The notes under the pieces are model-generated. The model worked only from the letters and a program-made list of their open reading frames with translations, was not told where the DNA came from and did no database searches. A DNA stretch of 64,000 nucleotides, taken from assembly GCF_000383855.1 (NCBI RefSeq), contig NZ_KB912877.1, forward strand, positions 1,999,285 to 2,063,284. The letters run 5' to 3'. The translations under genes were made by a program, and so were the position numbers. Positions 44,247 through 53,464 of the stretch are shown piece after piece; the stretch's first letter is position 1, and every line of letters starts with the position of its first letter. The stretch is from Methylobacter marinus A45. GTDB taxonomy: Bacteria; Pseudomonadota; Gammaproteobacteria; Methylococcales; Methylomonadaceae.

Positions 44247-45803
44247 ATGTTATTTAACTCATACTTTTTTATTTTCATATTCCTTCCCATTGCCGTTTGC
44301 GGTTTTTATTACATCGGCAAACACAGCCACAATTTAGCCCTGTCATGGCTTGCTGTGGCCTCACTGTTTTTTTACGGTTGGTGGGATGTGCGTTTTGTTG
44401 GGCTGCTGCTGTGCTCCATCGCCTTTAATTACAGTGCCGGTTATTTAATTAGAGATAAGTATTTCCTAGCACCCGGCCAATCAAAATTGATATTAACCGG
44501 CGGCATTATTAGCAATTTAATATTGTTGGGCTATTTCAAGTATGCCAACTTCTTTATTGAAAATATAAATAGCCTGATCAATACCCCGCTATTAATCGAT
44601 GATATTTTATTACCGCTGGGTATTTCATTTTTTACCTTCACGCAAATTGCTTTCCTGGTGGATGCTTATCAGGGCAAGGCGAAAGAATATAATTTCATTC
44701 GCTATATACTGTTCGTGACTTATTTCCCGCATTTAATCGCCGGCCCCGTATTGCATCATAAGGAAATGATGCCGCAATTTGCCAGGCCCGATATCTGCCG
44801 GATCAACTGGGAAAATATCGCAACGGGCCTCACTGTTTTTCTGCTGGGGCTCGCAAAGAAAATATTCATGGCCGACTCGCTGGCCGATTTTGCCACACCT
44901 GTTTTTGCAGCTGTCCAGGAAGGCGGTCAGCCGTTGTTCTTTGAAGCGTGGATAGGCGCGTTATCTTATTCGCTGCAATTGTATTTTGATTTCTCGGCGT
45001 ATTCGGACATGGCGATCGGCTTGTCGCTGCTGTTCAACGTGCGTCTGCCGATCAATTTCAATTCCCCCTACAAGGCCACCAGCATTATTGAATTCTGGCG
45101 CTGCTGGCATATCACGCTGTCGCGCTTTTTACGCGATTACCTCTATATTCCATTGGGCGGCAATCGCCATGGCCATGCCCAGCGTTATCTGAATTTGATG
45201 ATTACCATGCTGCTCGGCGGGCTGTGGCATGGAGCGGGCTGGACGTTTGTTATCTGGGGCGGGTTGCACGGTTTGTACCTGCTGATCAATCATGCCTGGC
45301 GTGAGCTGAAGGCCTATAACGGCTGGCATGGTGGCGGCAAAAAAGCCCGTCTTGCATCCGGAATAGGCACTTTTCTGGCCGTCGTTGTCGGCTGGGTATT
45401 CTTTCGTGCCGACAGCGTTGAAACGGCCATGCAGATGATCAATGGCATGATGGGGTTAAACGGCTGTTCCTTGTCCAATAAATTGGGCCGATTTGAATTC
45501 AGCCATGAGCTGGAAAATTTCGGCTTCCATTTTGATGGCGTTATGACATTGACCGGCCTTAAAACGGAAAAAGCCATTGAGACATTGATTTTCACCATGT
45601 TCATTGTCTTCAAGCTGCCCAATATAGCGCAAATCATGGCTAGTCATCAGGTGGTTTTAACCGCGCCCAATGTGGCAATCAGAAAACCGGATTCCATCCA
45701 TTGGCAGCCGTCGTTATTACACGCCTTATCGATTTTGATTCTGGGCTTTTTTACGCTGATTAACTTATCGAAACAGTCGCCTTTTTTATACTTCCAGTTT
45801 TAA
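44247..45803 (+). CDS. MBOAT-family O-acyltransferase (AlgI-like)
   Basis: Polytopic membrane enzyme of 518 residues with about 10-12 helices. It passes acetyl or other acyl groups across the inner membrane to periplasmic partners. The AlgI/DltB signatures are visible: LPLGISFFTFTQIAFLVD, FPHLIAGPVLHH, YFDFSAYSDMAIGL, FWRCWHITLSRFLRDYLYIPLGGNR and the catalytic His in GGLWHGAGWTF. The SGNH-like partner gene follows 3 nt later. DNA here is more AT-rich than the flanking APE genes. Confidence 0.93.
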   Translation: MLFNSYFFIFIFLPIAVCGFYYIGKHSHNLALSWLAVASLFFYGWWDVRFVGLLLCSIAFNYSAGYLIRDKYFLAPGQSKLILTGGIISNLILLGYFKYANFFIENINSLINTPLLIDDILLPLGISFFTFTQIAFLVDAYQGKAKEYNFIRYILFVTYFPHLIAGPVLHHKEMMPQFARPDICRINWENIATGLTVFLLGLAKKIFMADSLADFATPVFAAVQEGGQPLFFEAWIGALSYSLQLYFDFSAYSDMAIGLSLLFNVRLPINFNSPYKATSIIEFWRCWHITLSRFLRDYLYIPLGGNRHGHAQRYLNLMITMLLGGLWHGAGWTFVIWGGLHGLYLLINHAWRELKAYNGWHGGGKKARLASGIGTFLAVVVGWVFFRADSVETAMQMINGMMGLNGCSLSNKLGRFEFSHELENFGFHFDGVMTLTGLKTEKAIETLIFTMFIVFKLPNIAQIMASHQVVLTAPNVAIRKPDSIHWQPSLLHALSILILGFFTLINLSKQSPFLYFQF

Positions 45804-45806
45804 GCA

Positions 45807-46814
45807 ATGAATCCTCTCGCGCAGACGTTTAACTTTAGGAAATACAGCCTGATCCTGATCATACCTCTCAGCCTCATCATATTGATGTTATGGATTGCGG
45901 AATGGTATTTCGAACCGCTGGAGGGCGATCTGACCAGAATAGGGCATTTGCCGGAAAAGGATTTTGGCTGGAATCAGCCTCAACCGCTTGTCCCCGAAGC
46001 CCGGCTAAAAAGCGATGCCTTGACTGATGCGGACGTGTTCGTGATCGGCGATTCGTTTTCTGGAAATATGCTTTGGCAAAGCCGGTTACGCTCAATGAAT
46101 TTAAAACATAGCGACATCCATTGGGATCAGCTTAAACCCTGCGAGAACATTGGCGATGCCTTGCGCCATGCCGGATTCAAAGGCCGCTATGTGGTAATTG
46201 AAAGCATCGAGCGTGCTTTCCAGGAGCGTATGCGTTCCCTTTGCAAAAAGCATGACGATATCGAGGTAAAAATATATACCCTACCTTCTCCGCCAGTTAC
46301 TCGTACGCATTCGCTGATGTCATCGATTAAAAATCCCATCGGCGGCGAGTGGATGCTCAAGGCGCTGATCAACAAAATCAAACTCGCTTATTTACGCCAG
46401 TCTGACGATTTTTTCATCTTCGATGATGCGCGGGTCGTTGCCATGGACGGTTGCCGCTTATTTACCAATAAGCTATGCAATTATGGATTGTTCTTCAATG
46501 ATGATTTCAAGAAACCACTGTTCGATTCAATAAACAATGTCCTGACTATCAACAGCAGCCTGCTTAAAGTGGGCATTCAGCCTCTCTGGCTTATCGTGCC
46601 GGATAAATCCACGGTTTATTTAAATGAAAATCCATCGATAACCATCTGGAATACCTTAGCCCAGTATCCGGAATTATCAGCCCCGAATTTAAGCGAGTTA
46701 TTCATACGGCAAAGCAAACTGATCAAGGATTTCTACAAGCCTAACGACACGCATTTGAGCGTCAACGGCTTTCTGTACCTCGGCGATATAGTGGCGGAAC
46801 GATTGCAACGGTAA
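45807..46814 (+). CDS. SGNH-like periplasmic acetyltransferase partner (AlgX/AlgJ-like)
   Basis: Membrane-anchored periplasmic protein of 335 residues with one N-terminal helix (about 12-32). The SGNH serine block is VIGDSFSGNM (about 78-87), and the His-Asp pair is in NDTHLSVNGFLYLGD near the C-terminus. Proteins of this type take acyl groups from an MBOAT protein and O-acetylate a polysaccharide. No polymer-synthesis genes are adjacent, so the acceptor is unknown. Confidence 0.85.
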   Translation: MNPLAQTFNFRKYSLILIIPLSLIILMLWIAEWYFEPLEGDLTRIGHLPEKDFGWNQPQPLVPEARLKSDALTDADVFVIGDSFSGNMLWQSRLRSMNLKHSDIHWDQLKPCENIGDALRHAGFKGRYVVIESIERAFQERMRSLCKKHDDIEVKIYTLPSPPVTRTHSLMSSIKNPIGGEWMLKALINKIKLAYLRQSDDFFIFDDARVVAMDGCRLFTNKLCNYGLFFNDDFKKPLFDSINNVLTINSSLLKVGIQPLWLIVPDKSTVYLNENPSITIWNTLAQYPELSAPNLSELFIRQSKLIKDFYKPNDTHLSVNGFLYLGDIVAERLQR

Positions 46815-46900
46815 GGCCGGATGAAGGCATCACGCTTGAGCGGAAGAGGGCAATTTGATACTGTGGCGCTATTAGCAACGTCAACTTACGGAATTTCATT

Positions 46901-47179
46901 ATGGCAGGCACCGTTACCGCTTTACTCATCACCTACTGGTTTTACAAAAGCGCCGAAGCGACCGGCAAAAATCCCTTGTCCTCGGCCGTATTGGGTTTCC
47001 TGTCTTTCCTGATTCCCTGCGTTGTCTGGACTGTCGCCGTAACGCCGGGCCTGCGCGATGCGCTCGAACACAACCCCGGCACATTGTCCGGCCTGTTCGT
47101 CAATTACGCCTATATCGTGGTGGGCGCCGCCAGCGCCGCCTGGGTCAAGCACATGCATTTCAAGCAGGCCAACTCCTGA
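46901..47179 (+). CDS. Small membrane protein, unknown function
   Basis: A 92-residue protein with three predicted membrane segments (about 2-15, 27-48 and 65-82) and the charged tail KHMHFKQANS. I do not recognise it. It follows the acetyltransferase pair by 86 nt and may be co-transcribed. An inverted repeat just after it (47183-47212) suggests the end of the transcript. Confidence 0.65.
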   Translation: MAGTVTALLITYWFYKSAEATGKNPLSSAVLGFLSFLIPCVVWTVAVTPGLRDALEHNPGTLSGLFVNYAYIVVGAASAAWVKHMHFKQANS

Positions 47180-47182
47180 GCT

Positions 47183-47212
47183 ATCGTTCCCACGCCGAAG
47201 TGTGAGAACGAT
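47183..47212. terminator. 11-bp inverted repeat, probable terminator
   Basis: ATCGTTCCCAC (47183-47193) pairs with 47202-47212 with one mismatch and an 8-nt loop, directly after a gene end. No T run follows. Confidence 0.5.
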
Positions 47213-47365
47213 GTAATAAAGCCGTATAGAACAGGCAAATAGCTTTATAATCTGCTCATTTTTAGAGACTGAATTATCAAACCAGAGCGAGGAATATTGA
47301 TGTTGCCGTTAGATGACGGTTACATTGCCCGCTCTGACAGAACAAGTGAAAATGAAGAACACTAA

Positions 47366-47419
47366 ATGATCAACTATGAATTGCCGGATTTGGCCGGGTT
47401 ACTGGACAGGCTGGCATGA
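47366..47419 (+). other. 17-codon open frame coupled to the thioesterase
   Basis: A short frame starting at ATG 47366 ends in an ATGA overlap with the thioesterase start. It may be a translational coupler or the truncated end of a lost upstream gene. No ribosome-binding site is evident. Confidence 0.3.
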
Positions 47420-47838
47420 CCATTCCCCGCCACCAAACCTCGATCGACCTGAAAATCCCCTTCCACGACGTCGACATGATGGAAATCGTCTGGCACGGCC
47501 ATTACGTCCGGTATTTCGAGATCGCGCGCTGCGCCCTGCTGGACAAGATCGGCTACAACTACCGGCAGATGCGCGATTCGGGCTATGTGTGGCCGGTGAT
47601 CGATCTGCGCATGCGCTATATCAAGCCGGCCGCTTTCGAGCAAGTCATCACCGTGCACGCGGAGATCGTCGAGTGGGAGAACCGGCTGAAAATTAATTAT
47701 CTGATCGCCGACAAGGAAACCGGCGACAGGCTGACCAAGGGCTACAGTGTCCAGGTAGCCGTCAATCTGACTAGGGACGAGTTGTGTCTTGAATCGCCGG
47801 GCATTCTGCTTGAGAAGCTGGGCGTGGAGGTTTCGTGA
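47416..47838 (+). CDS. Hotdog acyl-CoA/ACP thioesterase (APE cluster)
   Basis: A 140-residue 4-hydroxybenzoyl-CoA thioesterase-type protein with the motif IPFHDVDMMEIVWHGHYVRYFE (catalytic Asp and the following H-x2-Y) near residues 14-35. It opens the second half of the APE cluster. Release of the finished polyene acid from its ACP, or hydrolysis of stalled chains, is the likely role. Its stop overlaps the GTG start of the LolA-like gene by 4 nt. Confidence 0.9.
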   Translation: MTIPRHQTSIDLKIPFHDVDMMEIVWHGHYVRYFEIARCALLDKIGYNYRQMRDSGYVWPVIDLRMRYIKPAAFEQVITVHAEIVEWENRLKINYLIADKETGDRLTKGYSVQVAVNLTRDELCLESPGILLEKLGVEVS

Positions 47839-48419
47839 TTTATTTGAAGGCCTTAGTGCTATTTCTGTTAACGGCCAGCGTCGGCATGGCCGATGAACTG
47901 CTCGACCAGATCCAGGCCCGCCTGACCAGGTCCGCGATCACGCGCGGCGCTTTCGAGCAGACCAAGCAGCTGAAAGTGCTGCGCAAGCCGCTCGTTTCGA
48001 ACGGCACGTTTATCTATGACAAAAGCCGCGGCATCGCCTGGAAAACCCTGTCGCCCGTGCCGTCGCTGCTGCTGATCAGCGATACGCGCCTGTGGACGGC
48101 GCAGGGCGAGCAGCCTGTGCCGGCGGCGTTCGGCAAGGTGTTCCAGGCCATGCTGGGCGCGGATCTGGCGCAACTGGCCGCGGCCTTCGAGATCACCGGA
48201 GCGGTCAGAAAAACGAGCTGGCAGGTCAGTCTTGTGCCCAGGGACGAGATGCTGAAAAAAGTCATCAGCCGCATGCAGCTGTCCGGCGACCATGAACTGC
48301 GCCTGCTGGAAATCTTCGAAACCAACGGCAACAGCAGCACGCTGCGCTTTCAGAACATCAGCCATCCCGACCGGCTAGCCGTGGGTGAAGAAGCCGATTT
48401 TGCGCATTTATCACCCTAG
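47835..48419 (+). CDS. LolA-like outer-membrane lipoprotein carrier (APE cluster)
   Basis: A periplasmic protein of 194 residues with a signal peptide (cleavage after about VGMA) and a LolA-type beta fold: TRGAFEQTKQLKVLRKPLVSNGTFIYDKSRGIAWKT, then LLLISDTRLWTAQG. LolA relatives in APE clusters are thought to carry the lipid-linked polyene across the periplasm together with the MMPL exporter. The GTG start is supported by GGAGG just before it. It overlaps the MMPL gene by about 35 nt. Confidence 0.88.
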   Translation: MIYLKALVLFLLTASVGMADELLDQIQARLTRSAITRGAFEQTKQLKVLRKPLVSNGTFIYDKSRGIAWKTLSPVPSLLLISDTRLWTAQGEQPVPAAFGKVFQAMLGADLAQLAAAFEITGAVRKTSWQVSLVPRDEMLKKVISRMQLSGDHELRLLEIFETNGNSSTLRFQNISHPDRLAVGEEADFAHLSP

Positions 48420-50718
48420 AGTTGCCGCGTTCGCCTGGCTGCTGGGTTTGCTGGCGCTGGGCGTTGCCGGCAGCCGCGTGCTAACGGCGGACTGGCTGGA
48501 AACGGGCTTTCTGGCGCTGTTGCCGGCCACCGAGCAGCAACCCGAAATCGCCCGGGCCGTGCGCCAGCACAACGAGCTCATCAACGGCAAGATCATCTGC
48601 CTGACCGGCGCGGACTCGGCGCCGCAGGCTGTCGCCCATGCCAATCAGCTTAAGGAGCGGTTCGAGCGAAGCGGCCTGTTCAAGGCTGTCCGGCTGCAGG
48701 TGGATCAGCAGGCGTTTGCCGAACGCTACCGGCAACTGTTCGCCTACCGTTACCAGCTGCTCGATGCGCAGACGCGCCGTATTTTGCAGGATCAGCCCGA
48801 GGCATTGATCGGCCGCAATCTGGAAATCCTTTACAGCCCGGTCGGACAGCTGGAGGCGGCGAATCTCGAACGCGACCCGCTGCTGTTGTTCAGCCGCTAT
48901 TTCAACGCCCAGAATCCGGGCCGGTTCACGCTGGTGCAGGGTGTGGCGGTCGTGCGGGACGGCGAGCGCTTCTGGGCGCTGCTGATCGCCGATATGGCCG
49001 ACAACAGGCTGCCTCTGGACAACCTGGAGGTGCTGCGGCAACTTGTGAACGAGGCCAAAGACCCGATCGAGGCGGCCGGCGGCGAACTGCTCTCGACCGG
49101 CATGCCGCTGTTCACGGCCGAGGGCTCGCATAGCGCCCAGCGCGAGATCGCCATCGTCAGCATCGGTTCCACGCTCGGCATCCTGCTGTTGCTGCTGACT
49201 TTCCGCGGCGTCCGGCCGCTGCTGCTGTCCTGCGTCGGGATAGCGGCCAGCACATTTGCGGCGCTGGTCATCAGCATCCTGGTGTTCGGCAAGATCCATA
49301 TCCTGACGCTGGTGTTCGGCGCCAGCCTGATCGGCGTCGGCATCGACTATGCGCTGCATTACTTCTGCAACAGCTTCAGTTCGGCGGACTGGACGCCCGC
49401 GAAAGGCCTGAACTTCATCCTGCTGGGCATCACGCTGGATCTGGCGACCAGCCTGATCAGTTATGCCAGCCTGGGCGTGCCGCCGTTTCCGCTCCTGCGC
49501 GAGATCGCGTTTTTCTCGGTCATCGGCCTGATCGGCGCCTGGGCCACCGTGGTCCTGCTGTTCCCGCTGCTGCTGACGGGCTTCAAGCCCGCCCACAAGC
49601 CGGCCATGCTGCGGTTGACCAGCTACTGGCAACAGCACTGGCCGGCCTGGCTGCTGAGAAACCGTGCCTGGCTCGCGCCGGTTGCGATCGTGGCGATCGC
49701 GGGCGGGCTCTGGCAGCTGACGCCGCGCGACGACGTGCGCCTGCTGCAGTCGGCCTCCGCCGAACGCTTGGCGGCCGACCATAAAATCCGGCAACTGCTG
49801 CCCGTCAGAGCCGACAGCCAGTTTTTCCTGGTGGCCGGAACAGATCCTCAGGACTGGCACCGGAACGAGCAGGCCCTGCTGCAGCGCCTCGAAGCCCAGA
49901 AACAACAGCGGACGCTGGCATCGTTCGACGGGCTCAGCCGCTACTGGCCCGCACCGGACACGCAGTTTGCCAATTACCGCCTGCTGAAGCGGACGTTCCA
50001 TGAGACCGGCCTGCTGCAACGCTACATGGCGGAACTGGGATTTGACCGGCATGCCATTGCCGAGGAACAGCAGCGGTTTAAAATCGCCGAAAATAACAGC
50101 ATCGGCCTGGCCGAATGGCTGGACGGCGCCGACGAGGCGCGCAAAATGCATTGGCTGGGCTGCGATGCCGGCCGCTGCGTGAGCACGGTATCGCTGAGCG
50201 GCATCAAGGATCTGGATGCCCTGTCGCAGCTAGACGGCTTGCCGGGCGTGCGCTGGGTGGACCAGGCCAGCCAGCTTTCGTCGCTGTTCGAACGCTACCG
50301 GGCCAGTGCCAGCATCCTGCTGGTCGCCGCTTACGGCATCGTGCTGATAGGGCTGGGATGCAAGTTCGGCTGGCGCAACGCGCTGACGATCATGGCCGTG
50401 CCGGTGCTGGCCACGGCCGTCTCTCTGGCCATGCTGGGCTGGTTCGACCAGCTGTTCAGCCTGTTCAATCTGTTCGCGCTGCTGCTGGTGCTGGGCATCG
50501 GCGTGGACTACGGCATCTTCTTCTTTCTGGCCGGGGATAAGCGCTCCAGCACCGCGCTGGCCGTCACCCTGTCGGCCATCACGACCTTATTGTCCTTCGG
50601 CCTGCTGGCGGTCAGCTCCACGGCCATCGTCCATGCCTTCGGCTTTACCGTCGCGGCGGGCATTCTGACGGCCTTGCTGCTGGCGCCGCTGGTAGGTCTC
50701 AAGCGCACGCGACAATAG
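48385..50718 (+). CDS. MMPL/RND-family exporter (APE cluster)
   Basis: Large inner-membrane transporter of 777 residues with two repeats of the RND-like fold. Each has a first helix, a large periplasmic loop and a helix bundle; membrane clusters lie about 12-32, 250-400, 420-440 and 635-770. GVGIDYALHYF in the first bundle and GIGVDYGIFFFLAGDKR in the second carry the proton-relay acidic residues of the family. It should extract the polyene lipid from the inner membrane. The start is GTG 48385; TTG 48400 is an alternative that shortens the overlap with the LolA-like gene. Confidence 0.9.
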   Translation: MKKPILRIYHPRVAAFAWLLGLLALGVAGSRVLTADWLETGFLALLPATEQQPEIARAVRQHNELINGKIICLTGADSAPQAVAHANQLKERFERSGLFKAVRLQVDQQAFAERYRQLFAYRYQLLDAQTRRILQDQPEALIGRNLEILYSPVGQLEAANLERDPLLLFSRYFNAQNPGRFTLVQGVAVVRDGERFWALLIADMADNRLPLDNLEVLRQLVNEAKDPIEAAGGELLSTGMPLFTAEGSHSAQREIAIVSIGSTLGILLLLLTFRGVRPLLLSCVGIAASTFAALVISILVFGKIHILTLVFGASLIGVGIDYALHYFCNSFSSADWTPAKGLNFILLGITLDLATSLISYASLGVPPFPLLREIAFFSVIGLIGAWATVVLLFPLLLTGFKPAHKPAMLRLTSYWQQHWPAWLLRNRAWLAPVAIVAIAGGLWQLTPRDDVRLLQSASAERLAADHKIRQLLPVRADSQFFLVAGTDPQDWHRNEQALLQRLEAQKQQRTLASFDGLSRYWPAPDTQFANYRLLKRTFHETGLLQRYMAELGFDRHAIAEEQQRFKIAENNSIGLAEWLDGADEARKMHWLGCDAGRCVSTVSLSGIKDLDALSQLDGLPGVRWVDQASQLSSLFERYRASASILLVAAYGIVLIGLGCKFGWRNALTIMAVPVLATAVSLAMLGWFDQLFSLFNLFALLLVLGIGVDYGIFFFLAGDKRSSTALAVTLSAITTLLSFGLLAVSSTAIVHAFGFTVAAGILTALLLAPLVGLKRTRQ

Positions 50719-50855
50719 CGAGCGGCCGATGCCAAGACAAAGCGCTGGCCGCCCGCGCCCAAACCGTTTACCATGCCGCCTCCGGACAGAAAGCCCAAAC
50801 GCTGGCTGATCCTTTTTCCAACCGCGCACGCGCTGTGCAACCAAGGATTAAAAAC

Positions 50856-51134
50856 ATGAGTAAAGTTGTTATTGAACATAACCCCGATGCGGCCCGCCTG
50901 GAAGAACTGGGTGTTTCGAGCTGGCCGACCTGGTCGAAAGAAGTGCCGGTATTCCCGTTTGATTTCGATGACCAGGAAACGGCCTACATTCTCGAAGGCG
51001 AGTGCGTGATCACGCCCGACGACGGCGGCGAGCCGGTGCACTTCGGCGCCGGCGATCTGGTGGTTTTCCCGGCCGGCCTGTCCTGCACCTGGGAAGTCAG
51101 GAAAGCGCTCAAGAAGCACTATTCTTATGATTGA
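50856..51134 (+). CDS. Cupin-domain protein
   Basis: Single-domain cupin of 92 residues: TWSKEVPVFPFDFDDQETAYILEGECVITPDDGG then FGAGDLVVFPAGLSCTWEV, as in the Cupin_3 group. Members bind metal or small ligands, but the substrate is not predictable. The ATG follows AAGGA. It lies between the MMPL exporter and a block of repeats, so it is probably unrelated to pigment synthesis. Confidence 0.82.
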   Translation: MSKVVIEHNPDAARLEELGVSSWPTWSKEVPVFPFDFDDQETAYILEGECVITPDDGGEPVHFGAGDLVVFPAGLSCTWEVRKALKKHYSYD

Positions 51135-51145
51135 TTGAAGGGTGG

Positions 51146-51163
51146 GGGCGACTTCAGTCGCCC
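51146..51163. repeat. Intact palindromic repeat (empty form)
   Basis: GGGCGACT-TC-AGTCGCCC. The same palindrome with a 22-bp insert beside the central dinucleotide occurs at 56545-56584. Confidence 0.85.
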
Positions 51164-51262
51164 CTGATCGAATACAAGCCCCCATTCAATTGTAGGGTAC
51201 GCACTGCGTACCTTCTTGAAAGTCTGACTCGCCAAGAATTTTGAAAATGGTACGCGGTGCGC

Positions 51263-51438
51263 ACGAGACTGTGAAAGTATTCAATTTAAAAGATTTAACC
51301 ACGAAGGACACGAAGAGCACGAAGTTTTAAGTTTTCGATTAACTTGATTTTTTTCTTCGTGTCCTTCGTGTCCTTCGTGATCTTCGTGGTGAATAAGGCT
51401 TTTTATGACGTTTTTCACTAATTCTTTCACAGTCTCGT
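51263..51438. mobile_element. CACGAAG-type element A (no gene)
   Basis: Bounded by a 15-bp perfect inverted repeat (51263-51277 and 51424-51438, outer part ACGAGACTGTGAAAG). Inside are CACGAAG repeats every 9 bp on the left (from 51300) and CTTCGTG repeats on the right. No frame is present. Its first 60 bp match element B. Confidence 0.75.
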
Positions 51439-51447
51439 ACCCTACAG

Positions 51448-51588
51448 GGCTGTGAAAGTATTCAATTTAAAGGATTTAACCACGAAGGACACGAAGAGCA
51501 CGAAGTTTTATCCGTTTTATTCTTCGTGTTCTCTGTGTTCTTCGTGGTTTATTTAAGCGCATCCTATAGGCTGAATACTTTTACAGCC
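51448..51588. mobile_element. CACGAAG-type element B (no gene)
   Basis: A second element in tandem with A, bounded by GGCTGTGAAAGTATTCA (51448-51464) and its near-perfect complement (51572-51588, one mismatch), again with CACGAAG runs facing CTTCGTG runs. The same arms flank the GxxExxY gene at 57161-57599, so A and B look like gene-less derivatives. Confidence 0.75.
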
Positions 51589-51650
51589 TCGTACGGAGTG
51601 CGTATCCTACGGCTGATCCGTCCAAAGGCGACTTAAACTGCCCTATATCA

Positions 51651-52448
51651 CTACAAAACAAACTTCATGCCGATTAGGATCAAAAGACTCGCCAGTACCG
51701 GCCTTAGCACCCTTTCCGGAATCTTGGCGCTGAAATAGCTGCCGACGTAAATGCCGGGCAGGGAGCCGACCAGCAGGCTGCCGAGCAATACCAGATCGAC
51801 ATTGCCCATATGCATATGCCCGAGCCCGGCGACGGCCGTCAGCGGAATCGCGTGCGCCAGATCGGTGCCGACAATGCGCACGGTCGCCAGGCGCGGGTAC
51901 AGGAACAGCAGGGTCACCGTGCCCAGGGCGCCGGCGCCGACCGAGGTCAGCGTGACCAGCGCGCCCAGGATCAGGCCGGTCAGGACCGTTAACGGATTCT
52001 GCCAGCGGCCGAAGCGCTCATGATGGGTCTTGCGCTGCAGGGCTATTTCGTGTTCCTGGCTTTTGCGGGTAAAGACGCTGCGGAAAATCAGCGAGATCGC
52101 CGTTAAAATCAGTGCCACGCCCAGCGTCGTGGTCATCAGCTGCGTAACACCGTTATCCTTTTCGACCACATAGGTCAGCAGATAAATCACCGTCAAGGCG
52201 GCAGGCAGGCTGCCCAGCGCCAGCAATCCGACGATTTTCCACTCGACCGACTGATGCTTGTTATGGTGCACCAGTACGCCGCCGGTCTTGGTAATGGCCG
52301 CGAACAACAAATCCGTGCCGATCGCCGTCTGCGGAGCAAAATTAAACAGGAACACCAGCAGCGGCGTCATCAGCGAGCCGCCTCCGACGCCGGTTAAACC
52401 GACTAATGTGCCAACCAGCAAGCCTGAAGCGATATACCCTATGTCCAT
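51651..52448 (-). CDS. TSUP family permease (TauE/SafE-like)
   Basis: Inner-membrane protein of 265 residues with about eight helices in two repeats. Each repeat opens with a glycine motif: GLTGVGGGSLMTPLLV near 17-32 and LTSVGAGALGTV near 166-177. The family exports sulfite, sulfonates or related anions. It is monocistronic and interrupts the second half of the APE cluster together with rlmA. Confidence 0.9.
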   Translation of the reverse strand: MDIGYIASGLLVGTLVGLTGVGGGSLMTPLLVFLFNFAPQTAIGTDLLFAAITKTGGVLVHHNKHQSVEWKIVGLLALGSLPAALTVIYLLTYVVEKDNGVTQLMTTTLGVALILTAISLIFRSVFTRKSQEHEIALQRKTHHERFGRWQNPLTVLTGLILGALVTLTSVGAGALGTVTLLFLYPRLATVRIVGTDLAHAIPLTAVAGLGHMHMGNVDLVLLGSLLVGSLPGIYVGSYFSAKIPERVLRPVLASLLILIGMKFVL

Positions 52449-52535
52449 AAATAAAGAGCCTTAATTCTCAAGATAATAACAGTAGCCGGGCATTATATAA
52501 TTATTGCCGGGTTAAGAAGCGATTAATGCAGGTAA

Positions 52536-53351
52536 TCAGGCAATGGCCGTTTTTTTCGCCAGGGTCAGCACAAAATCGGCTTCTATTTCGAGTTCGGGCG
52601 CCTCCTTGATAGCCTGCCGGACAGGGTCCGGCGCCCGCCAGGCAAAAGGCGTCATCTGCAGCAACGCGATGCGTTGTTCGCCATCCGGCGTGATCTTGTA
52701 ATGGAGCCGCTCCGTCGTCAGACACTCGAAGCCGGGCGGCAACTCGCCGGAAGCGGCGTGCGCCCTGACCTCGCTGTAGATGAATTCCTTCAGCTGCCAC
52801 AGGTGGCGCGGACCCGGCGTCACCGTCAGCAACAGGCCGTCAGGCTTCAGTACCCGCTTCAGTTCCTCATCATTCGAGGGCGCGAAAACTCTCAACAACA
52901 GATCGAAATAGTGATCGGCATAAGGCAGGCGCTGCGAGCTGGCGACGATAAAGCGGGCGCCGGGCTGTTTTTTGGCCGCCATGGCGACGGCGGTTTTGGC
53001 GATGTCGAGGCCGTGCACGGCAACATCAAGGCAATGGGCTTCGATAAACCGGCTGTAATAGCCTTCGCCGCAGCCTAAATCCAAAACGCGTTCCGGCTTG
53101 CCGGCGGCGATCATGGCCGCGACGGCCCGGGCCAGGGGCTGGTAAAAGCCGGCTTCCAGGAATGCCCGCCTGGCCTGCATCATCGCCTTGCTGTCGCCGG
53201 GCTCGCTCGAGTGCTTGTGCTGGACCGGCAAAAGATTCAGGTAGCCTTCGCGGGCCAAATCGAAGCTGTGCCGTTTCGGGCATTGATAGCTTTTGCGCGT
53301 GGCGGACGCCTCCAGCGGTTCGCCGCAGACTGGACAGATATAACAGGACAT
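52536..53351 (-). CDS. rlmA: 23S rRNA (guanine745-N1)-methyltransferase
   Basis: SAM-dependent methylase of 271 residues for G745 (or G748 in other lineages) in 23S rRNA. The N-terminal zinc site is CPVCGEPL...YQCPKRHSFD, the linker reads GYLNLLPVQ, and the SAM motif VLDLGCGEGYYS lies near 89-100. ATG 53351 (MSCYICPVCG) was preferred to a start 15 codons upstream. It is divergent from the FAD oxidoreductase gene. Confidence 0.93.
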   Translation of the reverse strand: MSCYICPVCGEPLEASATRKSYQCPKRHSFDLAREGYLNLLPVQHKHSSEPGDSKAMMQARRAFLEAGFYQPLARAVAAMIAAGKPERVLDLGCGEGYYSRFIEAHCLDVAVHGLDIAKTAVAMAAKKQPGARFIVASSQRLPYADHYFDLLLRVFAPSNDEELKRVLKPDGLLLTVTPGPRHLWQLKEFIYSEVRAHAASGELPPGFECLTTERLHYKITPDGEQRIALLQMTPFAWRAPDPVRQAIKEAPELEIEADFVLTLAKKTAIA

Positions 53352-53464
53352 GAAAGGTAACGGTTCGGGCTTGTGGAGGGCGTATTCTATAGCCAATACC
53401 CTTCATTCCGAAGCGCTTATTCATGTTATTATTGGCGCCTTTATTATCTTGCGGTCATTCATTC

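Noticed and set aside
48481-50151. Minus-strand open frame of 556 codons
   Set aside because: Shadow of the MMPL exporter gene; Gln/Arg/Ala-rich translation without domains.
51300-51545. CACGAAG repeats every 9 bp considered as a CRISPR array
   Set aside because: Repeat units are 7 bp with 2-bp gaps, no spacers exist, and the runs face each other as inverted repeats inside small elements.
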